In this document: positions 5,308 to 5,473 of the stretch, one piece after another
Layout: the number at the start of each line of letters is the position of its first letter
Numbering within the stretch: position 1 is the first letter of the stretch
Assembly (NCBI GenBank): GCA_910579495.1
Contig: CAJTVD010000134.1
Coordinates: forward strand, 1 to 5,473
DNA from: an uncultured Lachnospiraceae bacterium
GTDB lineage: Bacteria; Bacillota; Clostridia; Lachnospirales; Lachnospiraceae
Reading direction: 5' to 3'
Length of the DNA: 5,473 nucleotides
Program-made: the position numbers and the translations under genes
The notes under the pieces: model-generated
Seen by the model: the letters and a program-made list of their open reading frames with translations, nothing else
Database searches by the model: none
What the model was told of the DNA's origin: nothing

Positions 5308-5348
5308 CCGGGCTACAAAGTTCCCGGCCGGGCTGTTACCCCTTGGCT

Positions 5349-5383
5349 TTTATTACAATAAGCCGGCCCGCGGGGCGGGGCGG
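5349..5383. repeat. Right copy of the long direct repeat
   Basis: Bases 5349-5373 are identical to 248-272, and 32 of 35 bases match through 5383. This copy lies upstream of the B12 operon promoter and holds the stop codon and last codons of the epimerase remnant. The two copies are 5101 bases apart in the same orientation and enclose both operons of the window. Confidence 0.8.
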
Positions 5384-5473
5384 ATGGAGGGCTGCCAGCC
5401 CAATTTGATGTCCTTCCCCTGCAGTGCCTGCACGATAAGGTTGGATACTACCCGACCGGGGGTGTACCTCAGG
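5353..5473 (-). pseudogene. Remnant of an NAD-dependent sugar epimerase/decarboxylase, internally deleted
   Basis: The minus-strand frame entering at 5472 reads GRVVSNLIVQALQGKDI, the segment just before the GDGSQTRSF motif in UDP-glucuronate decarboxylase-like short-chain dehydrogenases. Instead of that motif it passes directly to KLGWQPSI, which resembles the LGWxP block near the C-terminus of the same family. It then runs into RPAPRAGLL and TAA at 5355-5353. Roughly 70-90 residues usually lie between those blocks, so the coding sequence appears to have lost an internal segment and its normal C-terminal helix. The 5' part is outside the window. No terminator with a U tract follows it before the next promoter. 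Family assignment comes from memory of conserved motifs; an unrelated intact short C-terminus is the alternative. Confidence 0.6.

Noticed and set aside
5307..5328. GCCGGG/CCCGGC hairpin as a terminator for the epimerase remnant
   Set aside because: It is a six-base stem with a ten-base loop and no T run on either strand, so it does not meet intrinsic terminator criteria.

Overview
The window looks like Bacillota DNA, most likely a gut clostridium of the Lachnospiraceae type. Supporting signs are strong AGGAGG-type ribosome binding sites, a cobalamin riboswitch in front of a transcobalamin-like (DUF4430) lipoprotein and an ECF-type S component, and a LytTR regulator next to a three-gene ABC exporter. 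The organism call is inference; no species marker is present. All confident genes are on the minus strand, so transcription runs from high to low coordinates.

Right edge (about 5353-5473): a broken remnant of an NAD-dependent sugar epimerase/decarboxylase. Its frame ends inside a 25-base sequence that recurs exactly about 5.1 kb away, at 248-272. Next (5266-5302) is a strong promoter (TTGACC, 17-base spacer, TATTAT) with a small palindrome across its -35 box. It fires straight into a cobalamin riboswitch (5266-5049) closed by a perfect 11-bp P1 stem. The riboswitch leads a two-gene unit: a DUF4430 lipoprotein (4980-4498) and a membrane S component (4474-3947), ended by an intrinsic terminator (3939-3878). 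I read this as a vitamin B12 capture and uptake module: the lipoprotein binds the corrinoid outside the cell, and the S component passes it across the membrane using an ECF energizing module encoded elsewhere.

The U-tract of that terminator doubles as the -35 region of a second promoter (extended -10 TGGTATGAT). This starts a four-gene unit: a LytTR regulator whose receiver-like N-terminus lacks the phosphorylation residues (3831-3022), an ABC ATPase (2968-1982), and two ABC-2 type permeases (1985-1185 and 1110-322). The ATPase and first permease overlap by 4 bases (ATGA). These form an uncharacterised exporter of the COG4586/COG4587/COG3694 type with its own regulator.

Left edge (1-321): the first repeat copy, a strong bidirectional terminator (213-246), a weaker nested hairpin (82-122), and possibly the last 19 codons of a plus-strand gene ending at 62. 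The points most worth following are the riboswitch-controlled transcobalamin-like lipoprotein/S-component pair, the phosphorylation-incompetent LytTR regulator, and the direct repeats that bracket the whole cassette, one of them in an epimerase pseudogene.
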